A stretch of DNA of 64,000 nt, from the NCBI RefSeq assembly GCF_002355375.1, contig NZ_AP017312.1, positions 1,691,001 through 1,755,000 on the forward strand, written 5' to 3'. The translations under genes and the position numbers were made by a program. Below, one piece after another: positions 29,269 to 36,799 of this stretch (positions are counted from its first letter, which is position 1; each line of letters starts with the position of its first letter). Under the pieces are notes generated by a model. It saw nothing but the letters and a program-made list of their open reading frames with translations. It made no database searches and was not told the DNA's origin. This stretch comes from Aneurinibacillus soli. GTDB taxonomy: Bacteria > Bacillota > Bacilli > Aneurinibacillales > Aneurinibacillaceae.

Positions 29269-30064
29269 AGATGGTAAATGAAAAAGGATGTCCTGGATCA
29301 TTACGATCTAACCTTTTTCGAATGAACTTTAAATCAATTTCTGGTATATCCTCCGTCTTAATATTTGTTCTATGTATTACGTTATAGTGAGCGGGTTTTC
29401 CAATATTAAAGGGCTCGACACCGTGAAATGTTTGCAGATGGTCAAGTAGCCACTTGATTGTATTTATGATGTAAGGATGTCCATTTGGAGATATTAATTC
29501 ACTCGAAAGCAAACTCATTGCATTTGAGAAGGATATAACTTGTTTAAGAGTAATTTCTTTGTTTGTTATTTTTGGTTTCTCAACAGTAAAATGCAAGTTT
29601 CCCTTTTCGATATTACCCCAACCGTGATGTACTAGCGCATTTCTGTAAGGACGTAAAGTGTCATATAACGCAACAAGAGTCTGTATTAAATGCTCTTCGT
29701 TTTCAAGAGAGGGAGGGGGAGTAAATAAATCGGTTCTTAATTTTTGGATTTTACCTGTAAATCCACCATCGCGACTGATTTGATTTTGGGCTAACAACCA
29801 CTCGAAAATCATATCTAGCACTTTGTAAGAAGTTGTAAACATCAAAGGGCTGAGTTTTTCAATAGCTTTTGAAACGGCATCACTGCATAAAGAAGATTCG
29901 ACATACATACAGACAGTAGTAATTGGAGAATCATCAAATTCAAAATCTATGCGGTCTGATACATTGCCTAAATATTCTCCGACAGCTAATACGCACTCTT
30001 TTAATACGAAACGCTCGTACCCAACTTTGTCTGCTAGTTTTTCTCTAGCGGTAGCATTGAACAT
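29156..30064 (-). CDS. HEPN-motif protein, candidate abortive-infection effector
   Basis: 302 residues from ATG 30064 (GGGGGGA six bases before; an in-frame TTG upstream lies in that site). All-helical; the stretch YRNALVHHG (about 140-147) has the R-N-x3-H arrangement of HEPN ribonucleases used in abortive infection and toxin-antitoxin systems. Helices on both sides (IEKLSPLMFTTSYKVLDMIF) fit a HEPN bundle. The C-terminal ~130 residues are not recognised. AT-rich, in the prophage lysogeny block. HEPN-fold proteins without RNase activity also exist, so the effector role is inference. Confidence 0.65.
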   Translation of the reverse strand: MFNATAREKLADKVGYERFVLKECVLAVGEYLGNVSDRIDFEFDDSPITTVCMYVESSLCSDAVSKAIEKLSPLMFTTSYKVLDMIFEWLLAQNQISRDGGFTGKIQKLRTDLFTPPPSLENEEHLIQTLVALYDTLRPYRNALVHHGWGNIEKGNLHFTVEKPKITNKEITLKQVISFSNAMSLLSSELISPNGHPYIINTIKWLLDHLQTFHGVEPFNIGKPAHYNVIHRTNIKTEDIPEIDLKFIRKRLDRNDPGHPFSFTIFIHVQEGDVVRKWQFESSQLEEIDTLILDDKWNDYLA

Positions 30065-30153
30065 TTTATTTCCCCCCAACCAAAAAATATATTCTGAAAA
30101 AGAAGGGTCTGGATATGTAGGGATTTTCTGAGGTGATTAAAATGCTTAGTTTG

Positions 30154-30711
30154 TCATTGAGCAACAGTACGATCAAACAAAATCATTTGATCTTCTCGCT
30201 CTATGTAACGTTGAAATTCTTCATCAAGCCGAGCCTGAAAAATCCGGCGCTCGATCTGCTCCCACCGACGCCAAGCGAGTGAGTAGGGAAGATCGAAGCT
30301 TTCAGCAATCGTCGCAGCTACTTGTCTGCCTGTAAAGTCTAATTGCTCAACCATATAGAAAGGCGCAGAAGCATAGAGTTGAAACTGACTTGCTTGCATC
30401 TCCTGCCATTCTTCCACACCGCGTAAAGCAGGCACCCTTTCGTGCTGGCGAGCTGTATGGCGTAATGGATGGCAAAGTTCGTGAAAGAAGGCAGCGCGCT
30501 GCTCACGGACTGAGAGAGTGCGATCAAGGTACACCATAGCTAGTTCGTCATCCCATACAGCAGCACTTCGTCCAGATGTATAGTCAATATAGATTCCAAA
30601 TACATCGCAAAGTTCCGACAGTGACAGATGTGCAGGAGATACGATGCCTGCTTGTTGGTATTGTTCTTCAATCCATGATTCGAGGTCTGTTTTTGTGTAG
30701 TAATGAAGCAT
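30154..30711 (-). CDS. ImmA/IrrE-type metallopeptidase
   Basis: 185 residues. Zinc-protease HExxH in FFHELCHPLRH (about residues 75-85). In ICEBs1 ImmA cleaves the phage-type repressor ImmR to induce the element; here it lies in the leftward block with the repressor at 31324, so a similar induction route is likely. AGGAGAGG ribosome site; ATG start. Confidence 0.88.
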   Translation of the reverse strand: MLHYYTKTDLESWIEEQYQQAGIVSPAHLSLSELCDVFGIYIDYTSGRSAAVWDDELAMVYLDRTLSVREQRAAFFHELCHPLRHTARQHERVPALRGVEEWQEMQASQFQLYASAPFYMVEQLDFTGRQVAATIAESFDLPYSLAWRRWEQIERRIFQARLDEEFQRYIEREDQMILFDRTVAQ

Positions 30712-30755
30712 AGTTCCTCTCCTGCATACAAGCGTACGTTCGTATCTAGGTGTAA

Positions 30756-30780
30756 AAGAAGAGCCCGGTGGGGGCTTTAA
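30756..30780 (-). terminator. Terminator after the SHOCT gene
   Basis: On the minus strand AAAGCCCCC-ACC-GGGCTC then TTCTTTT, directly after the stop at 30777. It resembles the one at 27519. Confidence 0.75.
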
Positions 30781-31229
30781 ATACCAAGTAGTTGTTTTTT
30801 CTTTGTTTGAAATTCTTCTTCGGTTAAAATTCCTGCATCGCGTAGTTCAGCAAATTTTTTGATTTGTTCTGCTGTATCAATTGGAGCGGAAGGAGTTGCT
30901 GCGGTAGTAGCCTCCTCCATTTTTTCCTCAATTAATGCTTTGATTTTTTCAAAATCTGGCTGCTGTTTTTTATTGAACATGACGGTATTTTCATCTTTGG
31001 TAGCATCAAATAATCCACCTTTGTTTTCTGATCCGCCTGAAAACGCGAATTGCATATATCCATTTGTAAACGTCCCCGGGGCTTTGAACTGAATAGAGGT
31101 TATTTGCTTAATCAGAATTTCCTTATCACCTTTTAAACCTTGTGTCATCTTAGCAAGCATGCCTTTTCTTTTGATTATCACTTTGTTTTGTGTCACTTCG
31201 ATCTGACCGTTTACGCCTAGTGCCTCCAT
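30777..31229 (-). CDS. PH-like/SHOCT-domain protein
   Basis: 150 residues. An N-terminal bacterial PH-like beta domain (about 1-85) and a C-terminal SHOCT motif (about 120-150: IKKFAELRDAGILTEEEF). Such proteins are common beside prophage repressors in Firmicutes; the function is unknown, though SHOCT modules act in oligomer or membrane binding. Good GGGAGG site. Confidence 0.8.
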   Translation of the reverse strand: MEALGVNGQIEVTQNKVIIKRKGMLAKMTQGLKGDKEILIKQITSIQFKAPGTFTNGYMQFAFSGGSENKGGLFDATKDENTVMFNKKQQPDFEKIKALIEEKMEEATTAATPSAPIDTAEQIKKFAELRDAGILTEEEFQTKKKQLLGI

Positions 31230-31291
31230 AGAAACCTCCCGTTTTATATAGATTTACTTTTATGTAATAAATTTCTGAGATATCTATAATA

Positions 31292-31330
31292 AAGCCCTGC
31301 TTGTCCAAGTGGTTCAGGCAGGGTTATTTT
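31292..31330 (-). terminator. Hairpin after repressor gene
   Basis: CCCTGC (31295-31300) pairs with GCAGGG (31318-31323). The minus-strand tail is CTTTATTAT and the plus-strand tail TTATTTTTT, so it may work both ways. Confidence 0.55.
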
Positions 31331-31698
31331 TTCTTCGCTCGAAGTTCCTCTTTCTTCTTCTTGAACCGGGCGATCATGTCAGCAACTGTATCCATGACGA
31401 TTTCCTGTTCTTCTGGGTCCAGTTTGTCGAAATCTTTGAATCCGTCGGAAAAGGCGACATTGATAGTAGTATCATTTTGAGTCATTGACTCAGAAGGATC
31501 GTTTATACGACCTGTAAGATAATCAGTAGTAGTTAATAATAAATCAGCCAAATTCCTAAGATTATCAGCATCAGGTTGGTAAGTGTCGGACTCCCATTTA
31601 GAGATTGTAGTATTATCAACCCCAAGCTTTTTTGCTACATCAGCTTGTGTCATTTTCAGTTCTTTACGCTTTTGTTTTAGTCTTTCACCGAGAGTCAA
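31324..31698 (-). CDS. CI-like XRE-family repressor
   Basis: 124 residues with TTG start behind a very strong AAAGGAGG. N-terminal helix-turn-helix (MTQADVAKKLGVDNTTISKWE) and an acidic then lysine-rich C-terminus; no autoproteolysis domain, so it resembles ImmR/Xre-type repressors that an ImmA peptidase inactivates. It diverges from the Cro-like gene across the operator region. Confidence 0.9.
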   Translation of the reverse strand: MTLGERLKQKRKELKMTQADVAKKLGVDNTTISKWESDTYQPDADNLRNLADLLLTTTDYLTGRINDPSESMTQNDTTINVAFSDGFKDFDKLDPEEQEIVMDTVADMIARFKKKKEELRAKKK

Positions 31699-31786
31699 CG
31701 GTCTACCTCCTTTGCTGTTTCATCAAATCAAATATAACATTTTCTGAGATTATTAAAAATAAATTTGATTAATTAGCAATAAATGA

Positions 31787-31815
31787 TTGACATTTGAGCA
31801 AAACTCAAATAATAT
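31787..31815 (+). promoter_or_regulatory. Rightward early promoter (PR-like) with operator in spacer
   Basis: TTGACA (31787-31792), 17-bp spacer, TAATAT (31810-31815). The spacer is filled exactly by the palindrome at 31793-31809, so repressor binding would shut off the promoter. Confidence 0.75.
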
Positions 31816-31842
31816 CTAGATATAAAGTTGAGCAAACATCAA
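31792..31842. promoter_or_regulatory. Repressor operators O1 and O2
   Basis: O1: TTTGAG-CAAAA-CTCAAA (31793-31809), a perfect inverted repeat. O2: TTGAG-CAAAC-ATCAA (31828-31842), the same half-site with one change. They overlap the rightward promoter and the region just after its start. Confidence 0.75.
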
Positions 31843-31861
31843 TAAAAAGGTGGTGAAATAA

Positions 31862-32110
31862 ATGAACTATAGCAAACTGAGAGGGTTAAGGGTTTCTCGG
31901 AAAATTTCTTTACAAGAAATGGCTGATGCTATCGGTTTGAAAACAGCAGGCGGCTATCTTCGTATCGAGACAGGTGAGAACAAACTGGATGCGAAACATC
32001 TTCCTGTTATCGCTAAAATGTTTGACATCGATTTGAATGATCTAACCAGAGAAATTTTTTTTGAAGATAAAGTTGAGCAATGCTCAAATAAATCGTATCA
32101 CTCAGCCTAA
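31862..32110 (+). CDS. Cro-like XRE-family regulator
   Basis: 82 residues; helix-turn-helix (LQEMADAIGLKTAGGYLRIETG) spans most of the protein. AAGGTGG upstream. First rightward gene across from the repressor. A third operator palindrome sits inside its last codons. Confidence 0.88.
   Translation: MNYSKLRGLRVSRKISLQEMADAIGLKTAGGYLRIETGENKLDAKHLPVIAKMFDIDLNDLTREIFFEDKVEQCSNKSYHSA
32073..32087. promoter_or_regulatory. Operator O3 inside the end of the Cro-like gene
   Basis: TTGAGCA-A-TGCTCAA, a perfect 15-bp palindrome with the TTGAG/CTCAA half-sites of O1, about 280 bp downstream. The spacing could allow DNA looping by a repressor. Confidence 0.65.
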
Positions 32111-32139
32111 CCACACACTTCACGAAAGGGGGTGAGAGT

Positions 32140-32259
32140 ATGAGCATCGAGCAACGCTTTGCCGATCTGGAAGCGCGGGTTGAGAAGTTGGAAGCCGCCG
32201 AACAGGCGACGGCTCAAATAATTATCAACGAACTAAAAAGAAGAGGCATCAATCTTTAA
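32140..32259 (+). CDS. Small coiled-coil protein
   Basis: 39 residues; strong GAAAGGGGGTGAG site. One amphipathic charged helix (RFADLEARVEKLEAAE). Function unknown. Its stop overlaps the converging gene at 32249. Confidence 0.6.
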   Translation: MSIEQRFADLEARVEKLEAAEQATAQIIINELKRRGINL

Positions 32260-32476
32260 TTTCATCAACAACCTTTTGAATTAATTGAATTGTAAATTGC
32301 TCAGAGTGATCTCTAAGTCTTGTTGCTACATCTAAAAGGAAACTGATATGAATGTTGCTGTTAGTAGGGTTATTTTGCAGTTCACTTTTCATGGCTTTAA
32401 CAGCTTCTGAAAATAATTCATTGTTATCAATCTTTAATTCAGCTGCAAGCTTTTGTACATCGATTTTTTTGCTCAT
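32249..32476 (-). CDS. Hypothetical small phage protein, leftward
   Basis: 75 residues with AGGAGG and ATG on the minus strand. Helical; AAELKIDNNELFSEAVKAMK may form a small helix-turn-helix-like unit. It is an isolated leftward gene inside the rightward early region, so it has its own promoter or is a lysogenic gene. Confidence 0.65.
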   Translation of the reverse strand: MSKKIDVQKLAAELKIDNNELFSEAVKAMKSELQNNPTNSNIHISFLLDVATRLRDHSEQFTIQLIQKVVDEIKD

Positions 32477-32613
32477 ATTTACACCTCCTGTCTATCTGGG
32501 CTGGGAAGAACGCGCCGACCAAAGCAAACGCTCTTCCTACAACCAAAATTCGACAGGAGATAGGAAAATCCTACAAATAAATAACGCTCCTACTGGGAGA
32601 GGAGGCGAACCAC

Positions 32614-32757
32614 TTGGATAAAAAACCAATCAGACAACCGACTGGAATCACGGTTCGACGCATCTATGAACCTGATCCAGAAGCGATGAAAGAAGGGCTT
32701 ACGCACTTCATAAAAGCTCCGGTTAAGAAAGATTCCAAGAAGGAGGAAACCGCATGA
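32614..32757 (+). CDS. Hypothetical small phage protein
   Basis: 47 residues, TTG start after GAGAGGAGG. Basic, Pro/Lys-rich (GITVRRIYEPDPEA). Its TGA overlaps the next ATG (ATGA), which supports translation. Function unknown. Confidence 0.6.
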   Translation: MDKKPIRQPTGITVRRIYEPDPEAMKEGLTHFIKAPVKKDSKKEETA

Positions 32758-32960
32758 CCAAAACCAAACCACGCACCGCTGATGACTTCCGAAGCGTTGT
32801 GAATGCGACTCTCTATGTCAACGATGTGCTCAACCAACTTGTTCCACAGCCAGCTTCTGAAGCGAAGAACAAGGCGTTACAAGAGGTGGATGAGCTCCTC
32901 AAAACCGTGACGGATCGCATCCAGCGCGAGAACGGCCTGATAGGGGGTGAGTCAGCTTGA
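32754..32960 (+). CDS. Hypothetical small phage protein
   Basis: 68 residues, AAGGAGG within the previous gene. Helical, possible coiled coil (NKALQEVDELLKTVTDRI). Coupled on both sides by four-base overlaps. Function unknown. Confidence 0.65.
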   Translation: MTKTKPRTADDFRSVVNATLYVNDVLNQLVPQPASEAKNKALQEVDELLKTVTDRIQRENGLIGGESA

Positions 32961-33214
32961 AAATCACAACCCTTCGTTATTGCGCCGCAACTGGTGAAGA
33001 CTTCGAGCCATTCCAGAAAGTTGTGTATGTCCACGCCGACAACAACTGCGTAACAGTCGAAGTTGCTGAGTCGATCCGGGGAAAGAAAGAAGATCGCTTG
33101 TTTATCCCAGCTAACCGGCTTGAGCAGCACATCAAAGACTGCGTGAGAAAGTACGAAGAGCAGTATGGCGCTGTTGCCAAGATGGATTTGCTTAACGACC
33201 TGGAATGCGAATAG
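32957..33214 (+). CDS. Hypothetical phage protein
   Basis: 85 residues, TTG start in TTGA overlap, AGGGGGTGAG upstream. Mixed alpha/beta; no motif recognised. Last gene before the boxA-like gap. Confidence 0.6.
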   Translation: MKITTLRYCAATGEDFEPFQKVVYVHADNNCVTVEVAESIRGKKEDRLFIPANRLEQHIKDCVRKYEEQYGAVAKMDLLNDLECE

Positions 33215-33233
33215 GTCCTTGAAAACTGAATAG
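33214..33233 (+). promoter_or_regulatory. boxA-like antitermination element
   Basis: GGTCCTTGAAAACTGAATAG closely resembles the boxA of Firmicutes rRNA operons (TGTTCTTTGAAAACTGAATA type, from memory). It lies in the 107-bp gap of the early operon. A role in NusA/NusB-dependent antitermination is an inference. Confidence 0.45.
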
Positions 33234-33321
33234 AAAGGATGATCTATGTGTTCAAACGCAAGTCGTATCATCAGGACCATGTACCTCACATCCATTTTCT
33301 CACAGGGAGGGAGAGCGAGCC

Positions 33322-33843
33322 ATGTTCCGAGATGCACGAAAATGCGCTGGTTTAAGTAGAGAAGAGGCAGCTTTTCGTATAAAAGTGGCAACAAAATCCC
33401 TTTCCAACTATGAGGATGGCAAGACGGTTCCAGGGCCTGATGTAGTAATCGGAATGAGCCGAGAATACGGCAGGCCGGATATCACTCAGCGCTACTGCCG
33501 GGAATACTGCCCGATCGGTGCTCGATACGGATACATACACCTAGATAACATCAGCATGAATCTGTCGGACATTTGGATGAAGTTGCGACAGGAATTGAAA
33601 GAAGCATTAGCTGCTATTGAAGCAGGGGAGGACATCGTGATTAACAAGCGCGGTCCAGAAGATTTCACACCGGCAGAATGGGATGAATTGATGCTTCACA
33701 CAGACCAGTTTATGGATGTGGAGCACAACATTGAAATATTGAAGATTCGGCTAGGTGAGATGACGGATGTGTCGCAGTTGGTAAGCCAACATAACCAAAA
33801 GATGATTGATCGCGGATATGCGAGGAAGGGAGTAAGTGTATGA
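33322..33843 (+). CDS. XRE-family phage regulator
   Basis: 173 residues. N-terminal helix-turn-helix (LSREEAAFRIKVATKSLSNYEDGKTVPGPDVV), followed by a cysteine pair (YCREYCPIG) and a helical C-terminal half. GGGAGGGAG site. It is probably an early-gene regulator; its target is unknown. Overlaps the next gene by four bases. Confidence 0.75.
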   Translation: MFRDARKCAGLSREEAAFRIKVATKSLSNYEDGKTVPGPDVVIGMSREYGRPDITQRYCREYCPIGARYGYIHLDNISMNLSDIWMKLRQELKEALAAIEAGEDIVINKRGPEDFTPAEWDELMLHTDQFMDVEHNIEILKIRLGEMTDVSQLVSQHNQKMIDRGYARKGVSV

Positions 33844-34067
33844 CCAAACAACTACAACAACGCATGGACAAGCTCAAAGAGCGTGCAGAGACAGCAGATG
33901 ATCACGCTGTGATGGAAACAGCATACGGACTGGCAGCGGCACAACGTCACAGAGAGCATGCGCAACAGTGCTGGACTGAATACGGGTGTTTGATGGCAGA
34001 TTTAGAAACGTTCGAAGAGTGGACGGAAGAACGTACTGTGATCTTGAAAGGGAGGGTAATGCGATGA
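33840..34067 (+). CDS. Hypothetical small phage protein
   Basis: 75 residues, ATG in ATGA overlap. Helical, ends in basic ILKGRVMR. Coupled to the next gene through another ATGA. Function unknown. Confidence 0.6.
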   Translation: MTKQLQQRMDKLKERAETADDHAVMETAYGLAAAQRHREHAQQCWTEYGCLMADLETFEEWTEERTVILKGRVMR

Positions 34068-34216
34068 GCCAGATTGTATATGTCAGCCGACTCATGACAG
34101 CTCGCGAAATGCGTAAAGCATGCGCCATGACAAAATTGGTGCCAGATCGCTTGCTGATCGGCGGGATGATAGCAAATAAAAAAGCTGCCGAGTGTGGGGA
34201 CACTCAAACAGCTTAA
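34064..34216 (+). CDS. Hypothetical small phage protein
   Basis: 50 residues from ATG 34064, AGGGAGG upstream. Its 3' part encodes a strong hairpin (see 34178). Function unknown. Confidence 0.5.
   Translation: MSQIVYVSRLMTAREMRKACAMTKLVPDRLLIGGMIANKKAAECGDTQTA
34178..34214 (-). terminator. Minus-strand terminator at gene end
   Basis: AAGCTG..GAGTGT-GGGG-ACACTC..CAGCTT forms a two-part stem; on the minus strand it ends in TTTTTT. It faces against the early operon, so it would stop antisense transcripts. Confidence 0.6.
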
Positions 34217-34259
34217 AGAAGAAATTCTTTTCAGAAAAAGCATAACACACGTTCGTATA

Positions 34260-34440
34260 AACAGCAAGCCTTCGGGCCTGCTGACAGAGTTGCGGGTTGC
34301 CTACCACCCCAGGTGCTCATGGCTCTGTCAGCACTTCCGAGTGCTACAACAACCAGAATTACATAGGCGCAGCTAAAGGGCTGTAACGTCAGCGTAGGGG
34401 CAGGGGCGCTGGCACTAACAAAGACAAGTGAGGTGAACAT
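34260..34440 (+). ncRNA. Structured non-coding stretch, candidate RNA
   Basis: A 227-bp gap with no open frame that holds a row of strong hairpins: AGCAAGCC-ttcg-GGCCTGCT (34263-34282, closed by a cUUCGg loop), CTGACAGAG/CTCTGTCAG (34281-34289 with 34323-34331), GCACT-TCCG-AGTGC (34331-34344), and later CAGCG/CGCTG. Arms abut one another, as in folded RNAs. No known riboswitch fits. It could also be a DNA-binding or leader element for the next gene. Confidence 0.5.
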
Positions 34441-34443
34441 GTA

Positions 34444-34740
34444 ATGTACCAAACTATCGACATTGATGCCGTAACCGAGAAGGTAGCTGACTTCCTGATG
34501 CAACGCCAAGATCGCGGCCTGCTGATTAATGAAGAAGTGTTCAAGCGAATCCTCGCTGATGAAGTTGGTGTTGATCGGGTGGATGAGCTGTACGACCGGA
34601 TCTGGGCACAGCCAGTGATTCGAGACACGTTGGAAGTTGCAGCTATGACGTTTGATCTTAATAAGCAGGTTGTAAGTTGTGGTGGGAAGTATTTCGAGAT
34701 TCCAGGCGGTACGCGGGATTATATGCGAGATGTGCTGTGA
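34444..34740 (+). CDS. Hypothetical phage protein
   Basis: 98 residues; GTGAGGTG upstream. Acidic, N-terminal half helical. It follows the structured non-coding stretch and may be controlled by it. Function unknown. Confidence 0.65.
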   Translation: MYQTIDIDAVTEKVADFLMQRQDRGLLINEEVFKRILADEVGVDRVDELYDRIWAQPVIRDTLEVAAMTFDLNKQVVSCGGKYFEIPGGTRDYMRDVL

Positions 34741-34755
34741 GGGGAGGTGAACAGG

Positions 34756-34959
34756 GTGAAGAATAGCACAACAGCGGTTGAGGTATGCACAGTACAGTGT
34801 AGTGTGTGCGAGAACAAGTTCTATGAGTTTGATGACAATGATCTGACTAAGTGCCCACATTGTAATGCTGATTTCATTGAAGTCGAAGCTAATGTTATCA
34901 AGACAGAACAGATGCTTATCGGAATCGACTATGCAACTGGTGAGATTCGTAGGCAATAA
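34756..34959 (+). CDS. Small zinc-ribbon protein
   Basis: 67 residues from GTG 34756, eight bases after GGGGAGG; GTG 34747 is too close to that site. CSVCENKF and CPHCNADF form a CxxC-CxxC zinc ribbon. Function unknown. Confidence 0.65.
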   Translation: MKNSTTAVEVCTVQCSVCENKFYEFDDNDLTKCPHCNADFIEVEANVIKTEQMLIGIDYATGEIRRQ

Positions 34960-34987
34960 AAAAGCGACCGGCGGCAACCGGTCACTC
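34958..34987 (-). terminator. Minus-strand terminator-like hairpin
   Basis: GACCGG (34966-34971) pairs with CCGGTC (34978-34983); the plus side is preceded by AAAAAA, so the minus transcript would end in TTTTTT. Same arrangement as at 34178. Confidence 0.55.
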
Positions 34988-35055
34988 ATAGTTTCAAAAA
35001 TAGTTACTGAAATCTTATCACGGTGTTCATTGAAAATCAAATAGGAGGAAGTCGG

Positions 35056-35229
35056 ATGACGGAAGAACAGCGCACGGCAACTAAAATGCTGTTGGCAAAC
35101 CTGTCTAGCAGCCTGTATGACAAGGGCTTCCTAGCTGGCATGAAAGACATGGCTGACATCGTTGGCATCGACATGAATGCTATTATCCGTGAGTTTGAGC
35201 AAGAACAATACGGCGAGGAAATCGCATAG
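35056..35229 (+). CDS. Hypothetical small phage protein
   Basis: 57 residues from ATG 35056, TAGGAGGAA upstream. Mostly helical and acidic. Function unknown. Confidence 0.6.
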   Translation: MTEEQRTATKMLLANLSSSLYDKGFLAGMKDMADIVGIDMNAIIREFEQEQYGEEIA

Positions 35230-35240
35230 GAGGAATTAGG

Positions 35241-35825
35241 ATGGCAGTACCAGTTGAACGATTAGACGACATGCTAGCAGAAGCGATGGAAGTACAGGAA
35301 GGGTGGCAGGTAACGGACCTGAAAGGCGCGATGTGGGCAGATGAGCGCATTAACGAAGCGCAGCTCAAAGTCGATGAGATCGATGTACTGGCTGAGGAAC
35401 GGATTGAGTCATTACAGCGCAAGATCGATATCGTGAACCAGTGGAAAGAGGAGGCGAAAAAGCCATACCTCGATACCATTTCCTTCTTCGCAGGTAAGCT
35501 GATGCTGTATCTTCAGCAAACTATTCAGGAGCAGATCGAAGCTGGTAAGAAGAAAATCACGAAGTCGCTCAAGCTTCCATTCAGCAAGCCTTCATTCAAG
35601 AAGAAGCAGCCAGAAGTGAAGCGCGACGATGAGCAGCTCCTGACATGGTTGGAAGCGAATCACCCGGAATTTATCGAGCGCAAGCCTACCGTGAAGTGGG
35701 GCGATTTCAAAAAGGTGCTCACGCAAACGGAAGTGGACGGGAAGCTAGTCTATGTAGACGAATGTGGCCAAGTGGTTCCGCATGTGGAGCTAAACGAACG
35801 GCCAGATGAATTCTCGCTGAGGTAG
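35241..35825 (+). CDS. Gam-like host-nuclease inhibitor
   Basis: 194 residues. Long N-terminal coiled coil (about 40-75) and a C-terminal part with KLPFSKPSFKKKQPEVKRDDEQLLTWLEANHP, typical of Gam-family proteins of Gram-positive phages. Gam shields linear phage DNA from RecBCD/AddAB. It precedes the annealing protein, the usual recombination cassette. AGGAGG site. Confidence 0.75.
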   Translation: MAVPVERLDDMLAEAMEVQEGWQVTDLKGAMWADERINEAQLKVDEIDVLAEERIESLQRKIDIVNQWKEEAKKPYLDTISFFAGKLMLYLQQTIQEQIEAGKKKITKSLKLPFSKPSFKKKQPEVKRDDEQLLTWLEANHPEFIERKPTVKWGDFKKVLTQTEVDGKLVYVDECGQVVPHVELNERPDEFSLR

Positions 35826-35830
35826 CCTAC

Positions 35831-35953
35831 ATGGAACAGTGCGCGATATGCACAGCTCCGATTGAGCCGGGGGAACGGACTCTCCCGGTTCATGACGGGG
35901 CTACGAAGCAGCAAGACGGTGTGGTGTGTTCGGGATGCAGAAACGATGTGTAA
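35831..35953 (+). CDS. Tiny zinc-finger protein
   Basis: 40 residues with CAICTAP and CSGCRND (CxxC pairs). Weak ribosome site (GAGGTAG). It fits neatly between its neighbours. Function unknown. Confidence 0.5.
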   Translation: MEQCAICTAPIEPGERTLPVHDGATKQQDGVVCSGCRNDV

Positions 35954-35965
35954 GGAGGAAGTACA

Positions 35966-36799
35966 GTGGAGCAGGTAGCCACCAATTACTTTGCTGAGTT
36001 AGCCAAAATCGATGTGAGCGCCCATACAGAGAAAAAAGGAAAGTTTACGTACTTATCATGGGCGTGGGCAGTGGATGTACTACGGAAGCACGATCCGACA
36101 GCCACCTGGGAAGTGATTCGGTTCAACGGGGTGCCGTTCATGAGTACTGACTGCGGTTACTTTGTAGAAGTGGCTGTAACGTGTCACGGGATCACACTTT
36201 CACAGATCCACCCGGTTCTGGATAACTCGAATAAGCCTATAGCGAAGCCAAACACGTTTCAAATCAATACCAGTATTCAGCGGTGCCTGGTTAAAGCCAT
36301 CGCGCTTCACGGGCTAGGATTATACATCTACGCTGGCGAGGACTTACCGGATGGGGAGACAACTAAAGAAACGCCGCAAGAGTCAGTACTAAAACCGACT
36401 CCGGCCATTCGAGCTAAGTGGGAAACAGGTGGTGGAAATCCAGATGCGTTGGAATCTTGGTTTGCAAATTGTATCAAAGACGGGAAATCGATTGAGGAAA
36501 TTGATCAATTTTTAACAGAAAAGATTAAAGAAATGAACGGAAATACAAACAGCTCCCAAGGTAAGCCAGCCACAGATAACCAACGTAAAGCCATCTTTGC
36601 TACGGCGAAGGATAAAGGGCTGGACAATGACGGGATCAAACGTCTAGTTGAGTATCTAACCAAGAAGCAGAGTACAACTGAGCTGACGTCAAAAGAGGCA
36701 AGCGATGTGATCAAGCTACTTAAAGAAACACCGCAAGAGGATATACACGCAATGATCAGTCCACCTATTGATATATCGGATGATGACTTGCCCTTTTGA
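35966..36799 (+). CDS. DUF1071-family single-strand annealing protein
   Basis: 277 residues. N-terminal ~125 residues match DUF1071 (YLSWAWAVDVLRKHDP, NTSIQRCLVKAIALHGLGLYIYAGEDLP), a phage annealing-recombinase family related to the Rad52/Sak group. The C-terminus ends in DISDDDLPF, the acidic tip of SSB proteins that recruits replication and repair enzymes. No separate SSB gene is visible. TAAGGAGG site. Confidence 0.8.
   Translation: MEQVATNYFAELAKIDVSAHTEKKGKFTYLSWAWAVDVLRKHDPTATWEVIRFNGVPFMSTDCGYFVEVAVTCHGITLSQIHPVLDNSNKPIAKPNTFQINTSIQRCLVKAIALHGLGLYIYAGEDLPDGETTKETPQESVLKPTPAIRAKWETGGGNPDALESWFANCIKDGKSIEEIDQFLTEKIKEMNGNTNSSQGKPATDNQRKAIFATAKDKGLDNDGIKRLVEYLTKKQSTTELTSKEASDVIKLLKETPQEDIHAMISPPIDISDDDLPF

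Noticed and set aside
33246-33359. 37-codon frame between the boxA-like element and the XRE gene
   Set aside because: It overlaps the start of the XRE gene in another frame and has only a mediocre ribosome site; non-coding is more likely.
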